Positions 18,152 to 27,573 are shown, counted from the stretch's first letter. The stretch is 56,696 bases of DNA from Sphingobacteriales bacterium (GCA_015655115.1 JAATFQ010000093.1:1-56696), one strand, 5' to 3'. A program made the numbers and translations. Notes: generated by a model not told the origin, from the letters alone.

Positions 18152-19036
18152 ATGCAATTACTGGACGGAAAGTTCGCATCAGAAAAAATAAAACTGGAAA
18201 TAGCAGCCGAAGCTGCTGAATTCCTGGCATCAAGCGGTCGCCAGCCCCATTTACTAGCTATATTGGTAGGTAATGATGGTGGCAGCGAGACTTATGTGGC
18301 CAGCAAGATGAAGAACTGCGAGAAAGTAGGTTTTAAATCTTCGCTGATCAGGTATGATGACAGCGTAACAGAAGAAGAATTATTACAGAAAATAGCAGAG
18401 ATCAATGCTGATAAAGGTGTAGACGGACTGATTGTCCAGCTGCCGCTTCCTAAGCATATAGATCCGGAGAAAGTTACTGAAGCAATAGACTACCGTAAGG
18501 ATGTGGATGGCTTTCACCCGGTAAACCTGGGACGTATGATGCGCAACCTGCCCTGCTTTATTCCGGCGACGCCATATGGCATAATGTTATTGCTCAAGGC
18601 ATACGAAATTGATACTATCGGAAAACATTGTGTAGTTGTGGGCCGCAGTAATATTGTTGGCAGCCCGATGAGCATATTGATGGCACGCAATGCTAACCCT
18701 GGAAATTGTACAGTTACCCTTACCCATAGCAAAACTGCCAATCTGAAAGAACTGGCACTACAGGCAGACATTATCGTTGCGGCTATAGGCAAAAAGAATT
18801 TTGTAACGGCAGACATGGTAAAACCTGGTGCAGTGATCATTGATGTGGGTATCAACAGGGAAACTTCTGCGACTACGAAATCCGGTTTCAAGTTATACGG
18901 AGATGTAGATTTTGAAAATGTTGCCCCATTGGCATCATGGATTACTCCTGTCCCAGGCGGCGTAGGTTTGATGACGATCGTTGGCTTACTGAAAAACACT
19001 CTTGCATCCGCTAAGAAGGAAATCTATCCCGATTAA
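18152..19036 (+). CDS. folD: bifunctional methylenetetrahydrofolate dehydrogenase / methenyltetrahydrofolate cyclohydrolase
   Basis: Cytosolic enzyme of one-carbon metabolism that interconverts 5,10-methylene-, methenyl- and 10-formyl-tetrahydrofolate, using NADP. At 294 residues it has the typical length. Seen are the substrate motif [16 protein letters not shown] with its catalytic Lys, [13 protein letters not shown], the NADP-binding [14 protein letters not shown] and the C-terminal [11 protein letters not shown]. It begins 24 bp after lepA and ends at a strong terminator. The assignment is certain. Confidence 0.97.
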   Translation: MQLLDGKFASEKIKLEIAAEAAEFLASSGRQPHLLAILVGNDGGSETYVASKMKNCEKVGFKSSLIRYDDSVTEEELLQKIAEINADKGVDGLIVQLPLPKHIDPEKVTEAIDYRKDVDGFHPVNLGRMMRNLPCFIPATPYGIMLLLKAYEIDTIGKHCVVVGRSNIVGSPMSILMARNANPGNCTVTLTHSKTANLKELALQADIIVAAIGKKNFVTADMVKPGAVIIDVGINRETSATTKSGFKLYGDVDFENVAPLASWITPVPGGVGLMTIVGLLKNTLASAKKEIYPD

Positions 19037-19064
19037 AGATTAAGTAAATCATATAACTATGCTA

Positions 19065-19095
19065 AGCCTGCAGATTCAGTTCTGCAGGCTTTTTG
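19065..19095. terminator. bidirectional terminator between folD and the Rieske gene
   Basis: A 10-bp perfect stem (AGCCTGCAGA at 19065-19074, TCTGCAGGCT at 19081-19090) with a 6-nt loop, followed by TTTTT on the plus strand. It sits 28 bp after the folD stop and may also stop the convergent Rieske transcript. Confidence 0.85.
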
Positions 19096-19188
19096 CGTTT
19101 AGGGCGAACTGACCATCCGAACCATTAATCCATCTTTTGCAAAATAGATTACCTAAATTAATTCAAAGAATTTGATATCCCGGGGTTA

Positions 19189-19533
19189 TTAATCTTTGTG
19201 AAAAAAACGACGAAATAACCCCTGCCGGAATCCCGCGTATAAACCATCTTTTTTTTCCTGCAAAGGATAGGTATTGATGTAGTCTCCCTGCCCCTCTGCT
19301 CCCCGGCCATTTTCCAGGTTGTAGGAGTACCTGTGGATCGGGCATACCAATGCACCTTTTTCACACCAACCGCCGCTGAGTATACCTCCCGCATGAGGAC
19401 AGCTATTCTGCAGCAGGTAGATTTTCCCTTCGTTCCTCAGCAGGCACAGCTTTTTCCCGGCAACAGCAACCTGCCTGATGAAATCACCTTCAGGGATTTG
19501 CTCCTCTATTTTATACCAGCGTAAATCAGCCAT
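19189..19533 (-). CDS. Rieske [2Fe-2S] domain protein
   Basis: A small (114 residues) soluble Rieske ferredoxin-like protein. The cluster ligands are in the two boxes CPHAGG (Cys45, His47) and CPIHRYSYN (Cys64, His67), spaced as in Rieske ferredoxins of the NirD/dioxygenase type. No oxygenase or reductase partner gene is next to it; it faces folD and is divergent from queE with about 100 bp between starts. It probably carries electrons to an unidentified oxidoreductase. The basic C-terminus (GLFRRFFHKD) is unusual and may be a contact surface. Confidence 0.85.
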   Translation of the reverse strand: MADLRWYKIEEQIPEGDFIRQVAVAGKKLCLLRNEGKIYLLQNSCPHAGGILSGGWCEKGALVCPIHRYSYNLENGRGAEGQGDYINTYPLQEKKDGLYAGFRQGLFRRFFHKD

Positions 19534-19611
19534 TGACTTCCTTATTATTCATCGCCCCGTCATTAAACCTGATCAATATACATATATTACTTTTTACCAT
19601 CCATATTTTTT

Positions 19612-19619
19612 TAACTTTG
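19612..19619 (+). promoter_or_regulatory. TAnnTTTG -7 box upstream of queE
   Basis: TAACTTTG, 11 nt before the queE ATG, matches the Bacteroidota -7 consensus, which implies a very short leader. No good -33 element is visible. Confidence 0.4.
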
Positions 19620-19630
19620 CCAATTCATAT

Positions 19631-20254
19631 ATGGCACACAATATTCCAGCTGACGGCACATTGCTTCCTTTAATGGAAGAGTTCTACACTATACAGGGTG
19701 AAGGTTTTAACACAGGCAAAGCTGCCTATTTTATCCGTTTAGGAGGATGTGACGTAGGCTGCCACTGGTGTGACGTGAAGGAAAGCTGGGATGCAGAATT
19801 GCATCCGCTTACACGCGCAGATGATATTGCTGCCAAAGCTGATACTTTTCCTGGTAAAGCTGTAGTGATTACCGGTGGTGAACCGCTGATCTATAATATG
19901 GACTACCTGACCAAAAAACTTCAGGAGAGGAATATCCTGACTTTTATTGAAACTTCTGGGGCCTATCCGCTGTCGGGCACATGGGACTGGATATGCTTAT
20001 CGCCTAAAAAGTTCAAAGCTCCACGCCCTGATATTACGCCGTTCGCCAATGAACTGAAAGTGATCGTTTTTAATAAGAGCGATTTCGAATGGGCAGAGAA
20101 ATATGCAGAAACAGTTTCCCCTACCTGCAAATTATACCTGCAGCCAGAATGGTCAAAATCTAAAGAGATCACCCCATTGATTATCGACTACGTAATGGCA
20201 AATCCAAGATGGGAGATTTCTTTACAGACACATAAATATCTGAATATCCCCTAA
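19631..20254 (+). CDS. queE: 7-carboxy-7-deazaguanine synthase (QueE)
   Basis: Radical SAM enzyme that rearranges 6-carboxytetrahydropterin to 7-carboxy-7-deazaguanine in the pathway to preQ0 and queuosine. It has 207 residues from the ATG at 19631. The [4Fe-4S] ligands are Cys40, Cys44 and Cys47 (CDVGCHWC), the CX3CX2C arrangement of radical SAM enzymes, and substrate motifs include FYTIQGEG and ITGGEPLIYN. An upstream ATG at 19478 would add 51 residues that lie partly under the divergent Rieske gene and do not resemble the family, so I reject it. It stands alone; queD and queC are not in this window. Confidence 0.88.
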   Translation: MAHNIPADGTLLPLMEEFYTIQGEGFNTGKAAYFIRLGGCDVGCHWCDVKESWDAELHPLTRADDIAAKADTFPGKAVVITGGEPLIYNMDYLTKKLQERNILTFIETSGAYPLSGTWDWICLSPKKFKAPRPDITPFANELKVIVFNKSDFEWAEKYAETVSPTCKLYLQPEWSKSKEITPLIIDYVMANPRWEISLQTHKYLNIP

Positions 20255-20360
20255 CCTTCCTGCTGATGTTTGATCAGCAATTCATTCCTGAATATTTGCT
20301 TTTTTTCCTTAAGTTTATCCGGCTGGAATTCCTGGCGGCATTAATGAACGAAAACCAATT

Positions 20361-22259
20361 ATGAAAAGGATAATACTGTTAGCGCTATGCCTCACCTTTT
20401 TTGAATTTGTACATGGCCAGCAAGCCGCCAATAGAAAAGCACAGCAGAATTTTGATTATGCACAAAAATCCTTGCAAAACAGGGACTATGATGGTGCTGT
20501 TAAATCTCTCGAAGATGCAGTAGCAGCAGACTCCGGCTTTCAGCTGGCCTTTACCCAGCTCGCAGATGTGTACAGGTTAAAAAAAGAATACACAAAAGCA
20601 CAGCTAAATTATGCTAAAGCAATAGCCATTACCACAACCGCTCCCGAAGCCAGAACATATTATTCCTATGCAGACGCCCTGGTGCATACCGGTGCTTACA
20701 CAGAAGCAAAAAAAAACCTGCTGTTATTTAAAAATAAGTTCGCTGGTAAGGACCAGGCGATGGTAATCAAAGCTACCAAGTATATCACGGATTGTGAGTT
20801 TGCTGAGATTGCCCTCACAAAACCTCAGAAATATACCCCAATTAATTTAGGTGAAGCTATAAATACCAATGAGCGGGAATATTTCCCGGCACTGACGGCG
20901 GACGGCCAGAATTTTATCTTTAGCCGTACCGTAAAGGGTAACGAGGACTTTTATATTTCTCATAAGGTTAACGAGCAATGGCAAACTGCCCAGCCAATGA
21001 GCAAGCAGATCAATACCAGTCTGAATGAAGGGGCACAATCCATCTCGCCCGATGGCATGTATCTATTTTTCACTGGATGTAACAGGCCCGACGGCATGGG
21101 TAGCTGTGACTTATATGTAAGCCATAAAAATGGGAAAGACTGGGACACCCCCTTCAATCTGGGTGAAACAGTAAACTCCTCCTCATGGGATTCACAGCCT
21201 GCAATTAGTCCGGATGGCAACACGCTTTATTTTGTGAGCAACCGTCCCGGGGGATTGGGAGGATATGACATCTGGAAAACTGTTTTAGCTGCCGATGGCA
21301 ACTGGGGCAAACCAGAAAACCTGGGGCCACAGATTAACACTTCCTACAATGAAAATACGCCATTTATCCACCCCGATGGGAAAACATTATACTTCTCATC
21401 CGACGGATGGCCGGGAATGGGAAACATGGATATTTTTTATAGCAGGATGCAGGACACAGGAAAATGGGGTGTTCCGGTAAATATCGGTTATCCCATCAAT
21501 ACCTTTAATGAAGAAACAGGATTAATCGTGAGTCCCGATGGTAGCCAGGGATATTTCTCCTCCATTCTCAAAGATGGATTCGGGGATATGGACATCTATA
21601 GCTTCTCCATGCCGGCAGCAGCGAAACCACTACCTATTACCTATGTAAAAGGGATTGTGAGGGATTCAGAAACCCGCAAGTTTCTGGCGGCTACGGTTCA
21701 GGTAGTAAACCTGAAAACCGGAGAACTGAAATTCAATGATTACACTAACCCGGAGAACGGCAGTTTTTTAGCAGTGATGCCCTTAGGCAGCATGTATTCC
21801 TTAAATGCTGTAGCTGATGGTTATCTTTTTTACTCTGATAACTTTGAATTGAATAAAACCATAGATGGAAAACCATTTACACTGGAGATTTTCCTGCAGA
21901 AACTCAAACCGGGGATAAACGTAGTATTAAAGAATATCTTTTTTGATACTAACCAATTTGAGCTGCTGCCCGCATCAGTCACTGAACTGGGAAACCTGCT
22001 GGAACTATTGCAGCAAAACCAGTCCATCGCCATAGAAATACAAGGCCATACCGACAATGCAGGCAATGCGGCAGATAATCAGAAACTCTCTCTGCAGCGT
22101 GCAAATTCAGTATATACTTATTTAGTGGCGCATCAGATTGCAGGCGACAGGCTAAGTTTTAAAGGATTTGGGGCAACACAACCTGTTGCTTCCAATGATA
22201 CAGCGGCAGGCCGCAAACAAAACCGGCGGACTGCATTTATCATCACCCGGTTAAAGTGA
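20361..22259 (+). CDS. OmpA-family lipoprotein-like protein with TPR and PD40 repeats
   Basis: A 632-residue envelope protein with a signal peptide (about 1-19). Domains in order: TPR repeats (about 25-130), PD40 or WD40-like beta-propeller repeats (about 155-415, recurrent motifs such as SPDGMYLFFTG and SPDGNTLYFVSNRPGG), a carboxypeptidase regulatory-like domain (about 425-510) and an OmpA peptidoglycan-binding domain (about 520-632, GHTDNAGNAADNQKLSLQRA). The layout recalls PorE of the type 9 secretion system and numerous paralogues in Bacteroidota that tie envelope complexes to the cell wall. Only this gene is present, so a T9SS role is not supported. It is convergent with kdsA. Confidence 0.87.
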   Translation: MKRIILLALCLTFFEFVHGQQAANRKAQQNFDYAQKSLQNRDYDGAVKSLEDAVAADSGFQLAFTQLADVYRLKKEYTKAQLNYAKAIAITTTAPEARTYYSYADALVHTGAYTEAKKNLLLFKNKFAGKDQAMVIKATKYITDCEFAEIALTKPQKYTPINLGEAINTNEREYFPALTADGQNFIFSRTVKGNEDFYISHKVNEQWQTAQPMSKQINTSLNEGAQSISPDGMYLFFTGCNRPDGMGSCDLYVSHKNGKDWDTPFNLGETVNSSSWDSQPAISPDGNTLYFVSNRPGGLGGYDIWKTVLAADGNWGKPENLGPQINTSYNENTPFIHPDGKTLYFSSDGWPGMGNMDIFYSRMQDTGKWGVPVNIGYPINTFNEETGLIVSPDGSQGYFSSILKDGFGDMDIYSFSMPAAAKPLPITYVKGIVRDSETRKFLAATVQVVNLKTGELKFNDYTNPENGSFLAVMPLGSMYSLNAVADGYLFYSDNFELNKTIDGKPFTLEIFLQKLKPGINVVLKNIFFDTNQFELLPASVTELGNLLELLQQNQSIAIEIQGHTDNAGNAADNQKLSLQRANSVYTYLVAHQIAGDRLSFKGFGATQPVASNDTAAGRKQNRRTAFIITRLK

Positions 22260-22318
22260 TTAGGATAAGATGCCGTCCGCCGGGGATTATATTTTTAATT
22301 ACAGAAAATATATTTTAA

Positions 22319-23134
22319 TTAAATAACGGCCTGTCTGATCCTGATCAGCTTAACCATTAAGTCTTCCAGTAAATCCAGGTGCAGCATATTGGCACCATCA
22401 GATTTAGCATTGGCCGGATCAGGGTGAGTTTCAATGAATAAACCGTCGGCACCAACTGCTATTGCAGCTTTAGCTATAGTTTCTATCAGCTGAGGTTTCC
22501 CGCCTGTAACACCCGAACTCTGATTAGGCTGCTGCAAAGAATGAGTCACATCCATCACTACAGGAACACCGAAGCCCTGCATTTCAGGCAGCCCTCTGTA
22601 ATCTACAATCAGGTCCTGGTAGCCGAAAGTATTCCCTCTGTCGGTCAGGATTACCCTTCCATTGCCAGCCTCATTCACCTTTTCAACAGCGAATTTCATT
22701 GACCCTGCAGAAAGGAACTGCCCTTTTTTAATGTTGACCACTTTGCCTGTCTGAGCCGCAGCAATCAACAGATCTGTCTGGCGGCATAGAAAAGCAGGGA
22801 TCTGGAGCACATCAACATAAGCTGCTGCCATGGCGGCTTCTTCACTTTCATGAATATCAGTAACTGTTGGCACACCAAAGGTACGTCCTACTTTTTCCAG
22901 GATCTTCAACGCTTTCTCATCACCAATTCCGGTAAATGAATCTCCTTTAGAGCGGTTAGCTTTGCGGTAAGACCCTTTAAAAATAAAGGGTATTTCCAGT
23001 TTATCAGTTATAGTTACAATCTTCTCCGCAATCCTTAAGGCTATTTCTTCCCCTTCAATTGCACAGGGACCAGCCATTAAAAAGAAGTTTCCTGAAGTTT
23101 GATTTTTTAAATTATCTAGTTCGAAATTGATCAT
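22319..23134 (-). CDS. kdsA: 3-deoxy-8-phosphooctulonate synthase (KDO-8-P synthase)
   Basis: Condenses phosphoenolpyruvate with arabinose 5-phosphate to make KDO 8-phosphate for the inner core of lipopolysaccharide. At 271 residues it is of normal size. Diagnostic motifs are MAGPCAIE (Cys24), FKGSYRKANRS, LQIPAFLCRQTDL, DRGNTFGY and ETHPDP. The Cys in GPCAIE is the mark of the metal-dependent class (as in Aquifex); the E. coli type has Asn there. It is expressed after recQ on the reverse strand with only 8 bp between them. The partner gene kdsD/kpsF lies on the other side of recQ, divergent. Confidence 0.95.
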   Translation of the reverse strand: MINFELDNLKNQTSGNFFLMAGPCAIEGEEIALRIAEKIVTITDKLEIPFIFKGSYRKANRSKGDSFTGIGDEKALKILEKVGRTFGVPTVTDIHESEEAAMAAAYVDVLQIPAFLCRQTDLLIAAAQTGKVVNIKKGQFLSAGSMKFAVEKVNEAGNGRVILTDRGNTFGYQDLIVDYRGLPEMQGFGVPVVMDVTHSLQQPNQSSGVTGGKPQLIETIAKAAIAVGADGLFIETHPDPANAKSDGANMLHLDLLEDLMVKLIRIRQAVI

Positions 23135-23142
23135 TCTATTCT

Positions 23143-25335
23143 TTAGTTTCCAAGTTCAGACATGAACTTGATACGCATTAACTGTATCTCTTCGCGTGTA
23201 TAATCTGTTTCACCAAGGTCTTTCAGCGCCTCATCTATGGAGTCATTCTCCGCAGAACGGAAATAATCAAATACCTCATCCTGACGGTCGTCATCCAGAA
23301 TCTCATCTACAAAATAATTCAGGTTCAGTTTAGTGCCCGAATTTACTATTGCTTCAATCTCCTTCAGGATCTCAAAATAAGTGATGCCTTTAGACTTCGC
23401 AATATCTTCCAGGCCAATTTGCCTGTCAACATTCTGGATAATAGAAACTTTCAACTGCGATTTATTTGCCTGTGTTTTAATGATCAGGTCAATAGGACGT
23501 TCAATATCATTATCAGTCACATATTTTTTGATCAGCTCAATAAAAGGACTGCCAAATTTCGCTGCTTTACCATTACCCACTCCGGAGATCTGCTTCAGCT
23601 CTTCCATAGAGATCGGGTAATGTGTGCACATCTCTTCCAGCGAAGGATCCTGAAAAACTACGAAAGGCGGTACATTCTTCTGCTTGGCGATCTTCTTACG
23701 TAAATCTTTAAGCAATAACAGCAACTGATTGTCCAGTGTGCCGGTACCATGTTTCAGGTCATCCTCATCGTCATCAGCAGCACTTTCAATAGGCTCATTC
23801 AGTATAAACTTCAGCGCATAAGGATTGGTGATAAAATCATTTCCCGAATTGGTTAAGTGCAGCAGTCCGTAGTTATCAATATCTTTTGATAAAAAGTTAT
23901 TCAATACCGCCTGTCTGATCAGTGATTTCCACAGGTTTTCTCCGTCTTCCACCTTGCCAATACCAAACTCAGGCAGTTTGCTGTGTTCGTATGCAATAGT
24001 CTGTGCTGTTTCCAGCCCCATTAAGATATTAAGGATATGTGTATCGTCGAACTTCTCTCCTGATGTTTTAATTAAAGTCAGCACAGTTTTCAGATGCTCT
24101 TCAGCTTCGAAAAGCTGTTTAGGTTTCTTGCAATTATCGCACATGCAGTTACACCCCGTTTCATTAAAGTTCTCCCCGAAATAATGAAGAATCTGCTTCC
24201 TGCGGCAAACACCGGATTCAGCATAGTCGATCACTTCCTTCAGGATCTGAGTCCCTATTTCACGTTCAGCAACAGGCTTGTCTTTCATAAACTTCGCCAG
24301 TTTCTCCACGTCTTTCTGTGCATAAAAAGCCACGCAAATACCTTCTCCGCCGTCTCTGCCCGCTCTGCCTGTTTCCTGGTAATAGCCTTCCATGCTCTTA
24401 GGGATATCATGGTGGATCACAAAACGTACATCAGGCTTATCGATACCCATTCCAAAAGCAATCGTTGCTACAATAACTTCTACATCTTCCATCAGGAACT
24501 TATCCTGTGTATCCGCTCTCACCTTTGGCTCCAGGCCTGCGTGATAAGGCAAAGCCTTGATCCCGTTAAGGTTCAATGCCTCCGCAACTTCCTCCACCTT
24601 TTTACGGCTCAGGCAATAGATAATACCCGATTTCCCGGTGTTCTGCTTAATAAACCTGATGATTTCCTTAAGGACATCCCTTTTAGGGCGGATCTCATAA
24701 AATAAATTGGGTCTGTTAAAAGACGACTTATACAAAGTCGCATCAGACATCTGCAGGTTTTTGATGATATCCTGCTGCACTTTCGGTGTAGCTGTAGCCG
24801 TTAAGGCAATGATAGGAATATCAGGTCCCAGGCCACTGATCACCTGACGGATCTTACGGTACTCCGGACGGAAGTCATGGCCCCATTCAGAAATACAATG
24901 CGCCTCATCAACGGCAACAAAAGAAATATTAATGAGCCTCAGGAAATCTATATTATCTGTCTTCGACAGCGATTCCGGCGCTACATATAATAATTTAGTA
25001 TGACCACTCAGCAGATCGCTTTTTACTTGTGCAATCTCAGACTTATTCAGTGAAGAATTCATGAAATGCGCAATGCTGTCGTTACCGCCAAAAGCACGTA
25101 ACTGGTCTACCTGATTTTTCATCAGGGCTATAAGTGGTGAGATCACGATGGCAGTACCTTCGTTCATCAATGCAGGCAATTGGTAGCAAATAGACTTTCC
25201 TCCTCCTGTTGGCATGATCACGAAAGTGTTCTTTCGCTCAAGAATATTAGTAATAATTGATTCCTGATCACCTTTAAAATTGTCAAACCCGAAAAAGGTT
25301 TGCAAGTTGTCAAACAACGACTTTTTCACATCCAT
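23143..25335 (-). CDS. recQ: ATP-dependent DNA helicase RecQ
   Basis: 3'-5' DNA helicase that unwinds duplex DNA and branched recombination intermediates. Motifs: Walker A PTGGGKS, DEAH in VDEAHCISEW, the aromatic-rich GTATATPKVQ-like loop, motif VI QETGRAGRDG, the RecQ-Ct zinc site with Cys clusters (CRRKQILHYF and CNCMCDNC), a winged helix, an HRDC domain (about 525-590), and a further C-terminal helix-turn-helix module. The ATG at 25335 begins MDVKKSLFDNL; another in-frame ATG at 25368 would add 11 residues and overlap the promoter of the divergent gene less well. The length of about 730 residues is typical of Bacteroidota RecQ. Confidence 0.92.
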   Translation of the reverse strand: MDVKKSLFDNLQTFFGFDNFKGDQESIITNILERKNTFVIMPTGGGKSICYQLPALMNEGTAIVISPLIALMKNQVDQLRAFGGNDSIAHFMNSSLNKSEIAQVKSDLLSGHTKLLYVAPESLSKTDNIDFLRLINISFVAVDEAHCISEWGHDFRPEYRKIRQVISGLGPDIPIIALTATATPKVQQDIIKNLQMSDATLYKSSFNRPNLFYEIRPKRDVLKEIIRFIKQNTGKSGIIYCLSRKKVEEVAEALNLNGIKALPYHAGLEPKVRADTQDKFLMEDVEVIVATIAFGMGIDKPDVRFVIHHDIPKSMEGYYQETGRAGRDGGEGICVAFYAQKDVEKLAKFMKDKPVAEREIGTQILKEVIDYAESGVCRRKQILHYFGENFNETGCNCMCDNCKKPKQLFEAEEHLKTVLTLIKTSGEKFDDTHILNILMGLETAQTIAYEHSKLPEFGIGKVEDGENLWKSLIRQAVLNNFLSKDIDNYGLLHLTNSGNDFITNPYALKFILNEPIESAADDDEDDLKHGTGTLDNQLLLLLKDLRKKIAKQKNVPPFVVFQDPSLEEMCTHYPISMEELKQISGVGNGKAAKFGSPFIELIKKYVTDNDIERPIDLIIKTQANKSQLKVSIIQNVDRQIGLEDIAKSKGITYFEILKEIEAIVNSGTKLNLNYFVDEILDDDRQDEVFDYFRSAENDSIDEALKDLGETDYTREEIQLMRIKFMSELGN

Positions 25336-25379
25336 TTTTTGTATAAAATATTCAGTGCTATTTTTCATTCAAAATAACA

Positions 25380-25387
25380 TAATTTTG
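25380..25387 (+). promoter_or_regulatory. TAnnTTTG -7 box upstream of kdsD/kpsF
   Basis: TAATTTTG matches the Bacteroidota -7 consensus and lies 36 nt before the proposed TTG start of the KpsF-family gene. This position argues against any start codon upstream of it for that gene. Confidence 0.4.
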
Positions 25388-25423
25388 CACCAATTAAAGC
25401 ATCAATATACTAAAAAATTCTCT

Positions 25424-26389
25424 TTGAAAAGTAAAAAATCTATTATAGAGGCCGGGATCAACACTTTACAGATGGAATCACAAGCAATATTAGGCTTGGT
25501 GAAGCACGTAAATGACGATTTTGCAGCGATTGTGGAGCGTATTATTGCCGGAAAAGGCAGGGTAATTATTACCGGAATCGGTAAAAGCGCCATCATTGCG
25601 CAAAAGATTGCCGCAACTTTTAATTCTACAGGAACCCCTGCCAGTTATATGCACGGGTCGGATGCGGTGCATGGAGACCTGGGTATGATCCAGGAAAATG
25701 ACATCATTATCTGTATTTCTAAAAGTGGGAACACACCTGAAATAAAAGTATTGGCACCCCTGCTAAAACAGTCGGGGAACCTTTTGATCGGCATGGTGGG
25801 ACAGGTAGAATCTGAACTTGGGCGACTGTCTGACCTGATCCTGAATACTACCGTTGATAAAGAAGCCTGCCCGAATAACCTTGCTCCTACCACCAGCACC
25901 ACGGCGCAGCTGGCTATGGGCGATGCTTTGGCTGTTAGCCTGCTCCAGGCCCGCGACTTTAATGCGGCTGATTTCGCACGGTTCCACCCGGGAGGCACTC
26001 TGGGTAAAAGGCTTTTCCTGAAGGTGTCGGAAATCGCAGAAAGAAATTTAAAACCATACATATCAGCAGATTCATCAGTAAAAGATGTAATTATTGCAAT
26101 TAGTAAAAACCGTTTGGGGGCTGTTGTTGTTACTTCAGGTGACCAAATACTTGGTGTCATCACTGACGGTGATATCAGGAGAATGCTTGAAAATTACCCC
26201 AGCTTAAATGGCATCACTGCTAAAGATATTATGAATAGATCACCCAAGACGGTAGATAAGGATGTCCTTGCTTCCGCTGCCTTCGAAATCATCAGGAAAT
26301 TTAATATTACGCAGCTATTGGTTACCGATGCCGATAAATACTTTGGTATCGTACATTTACACGACCTTTTACAGGAAGGTTTAATTTAA
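25424..26389 (+). CDS. kdsD: arabinose-5-phosphate isomerase (KpsF/GutQ family), TTG start
   Basis: Converts ribulose 5-phosphate to arabinose 5-phosphate, the substrate of KdsA. An N-terminal SIS domain (about 30-165; GIGKSAIIAQKIAATFNSTG, HGDLGMI, ISKSGNTPEI) is followed by two CBS domains. The coding sequence is open further upstream to an ATG at 25280, but that would overlap recQ and the promoter box and adds poor residues. TTG at 25424 (KSKKSIIEAG) gives 321 residues, the family norm. Non-ATG starts are uncommon here. It is followed after 18 bp by the guanylyltransferase gene, so the two are likely cotranscribed. Confidence 0.88.
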   Translation: MKSKKSIIEAGINTLQMESQAILGLVKHVNDDFAAIVERIIAGKGRVIITGIGKSAIIAQKIAATFNSTGTPASYMHGSDAVHGDLGMIQENDIIICISKSGNTPEIKVLAPLLKQSGNLLIGMVGQVESELGRLSDLILNTTVDKEACPNNLAPTTSTTAQLAMGDALAVSLLQARDFNAADFARFHPGGTLGKRLFLKVSEIAERNLKPYISADSSVKDVIIAISKNRLGAVVVTSGDQILGVITDGDIRRMLENYPSLNGITAKDIMNRSPKTVDKDVLASAAFEIIRKFNITQLLVTDADKYFGIVHLHDLLQEGLI

Positions 26390-26407
26390 TTTATTTCAAA
26401 TTCTAAG

Positions 26408-27499
26408 ATGAATAAAGACAATTATGCATTAATAATGGCTGGTGGCGTTGGAAGCCGCTTTTGGCCGGTTAGCCGAGTAGAGCACCCTAAACAATTTATA
26501 GACTTCTTCGGCGTAGGCCGGACGCTGATACAGAGCACATATGACCGTTTCCTTAAAATATGTCCCCCAGAAAACATTTTTATTGTAACCAATGAGATAT
26601 ACACAGATCTCATTAAAAAGCAATTGCCTTCGCTAAACCCGAACCAGATTCTTGCCGAGCCAATCATGCGCAATACAGCACCCTGCATTGCCTACGGCTC
26701 TATGAAGATCGCAGAAATTAATCCTAATGCAACTATTGTGGTTGCCCCCTCCGATCATACCATTTCAAATCTTGATGGTTTTGTTGCTGCGATAGAACAA
26801 TCGCTGGAGGCGGCATCAGAGAATGATTGCCTGATTACACTGGGCATTAAACCGAGCAGGCCTGATACCGGCTATGGTTACATCCAATATATGGACCAAA
26901 CCTTACCTGCCGATGCCCAGATCCATAAAGTGAAAATATTTACCGAGAAACCTAACCTGGAACTGGCCAAGTCTTTTGTACAAAGCGGCGACTTTCTGTG
27001 GAATGCAGGGATATTTATCTGGTCTGCCAAGGCTATCAATAATGCTTTCAGTAAGCACCTTCCGGATATGTATGACATATTTCACCTCGGGACGTCTGCC
27101 TATAACACAGAAGACGAGAAAGACTTTATCAATAATGCCTACCTGCAGTGTACCAACATATCAATTGATTTTGCGATCATGGAAAAAGCAGACAATGTAT
27201 ATGTGCTGCCTACCGATTTCGGCTGGTCTGATTTAGGTACATGGGCATCCATTTATGCAATGGCAGATAAAGATTATGTAGGTAATGCGGTTATCCCATC
27301 TGAGCAGGTGATGATGTTTAACTCTTCAAACTGTATGGTCAATGTACCCGGAGATAAATTGGTCATATTGCAGGGACTGCATGACTATATCGTTGTAGAA
27401 TCCAACAATACACTCCTGATCTGTCCGCGTACGGAGGAGCAAAGTGTTAAACAGATTGTAGCAGATGTAAAGTCGAACTTCGGTACCCGGTTTACATAG
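26408..27499 (+). CDS. manC: mannose-1-phosphate guanylyltransferase
   Basis: Makes GDP-mannose from mannose 1-phosphate and GTP, for capsule, O-antigen or other glycans. The 363-residue protein carries the nucleotidyltransferase signature MAGGVGSRFWPVSR (10-23), EHPKQF, the GYGYIQY and FTEKPN motifs, and GWSDLGTW. It is the single-domain form, without the C-terminal mannose-6-phosphate isomerase domain seen in long ManC. It is probably in an operon with the upstream kpsF/kdsD, linking KDO and GDP-mannose supply. It ends at a 29-bp perfect palindrome. Confidence 0.92.
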   Translation: MNKDNYALIMAGGVGSRFWPVSRVEHPKQFIDFFGVGRTLIQSTYDRFLKICPPENIFIVTNEIYTDLIKKQLPSLNPNQILAEPIMRNTAPCIAYGSMKIAEINPNATIVVAPSDHTISNLDGFVAAIEQSLEAASENDCLITLGIKPSRPDTGYGYIQYMDQTLPADAQIHKVKIFTEKPNLELAKSFVQSGDFLWNAGIFIWSAKAINNAFSKHLPDMYDIFHLGTSAYNTEDEKDFINNAYLQCTNISIDFAIMEKADNVYVLPTDFGWSDLGTWASIYAMADKDYVGNAVIPSEQVMMFNSSNCMVNVPGDKLVILQGLHDYIVVESNNTLLICPRTEEQSVKQIVADVKSNFGTRFT

Positions 27500-27512
27500 A
27501 TCGATAAAAGCG

Positions 27513-27573
27513 AACTTTATACATAGCAGCGGCGGCACCAATAATTGGTGCCGCCGCTGCTATGTATAAAGTT
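27513..27573. terminator. 29-bp perfect palindromic hairpin between manC and rlmB
   Basis: Left arm 27513-27541 and right arm 27545-27573 are perfect inverse complements of 29 bp with a 3-nt loop; the core (GCAGCGGCGGCACC) is GC-rich and both ends are AACTTTAT/ATAAAGTT. It lies between convergent genes and can act as a bidirectional terminator, although the length and perfection exceed a normal terminator. Confidence 0.75.

Noticed and set aside
19478..19630. Longer queE start
   Set aside because: The added residues overlap the divergent Rieske gene and do not resemble QueE; the ATG at 19631 has a -7 box just before it.
20361..22259. Type 9 secretion component (PorE)
   Set aside because: The domain layout is similar, but no other por or gld gene is nearby and this layout has many unrelated paralogues.
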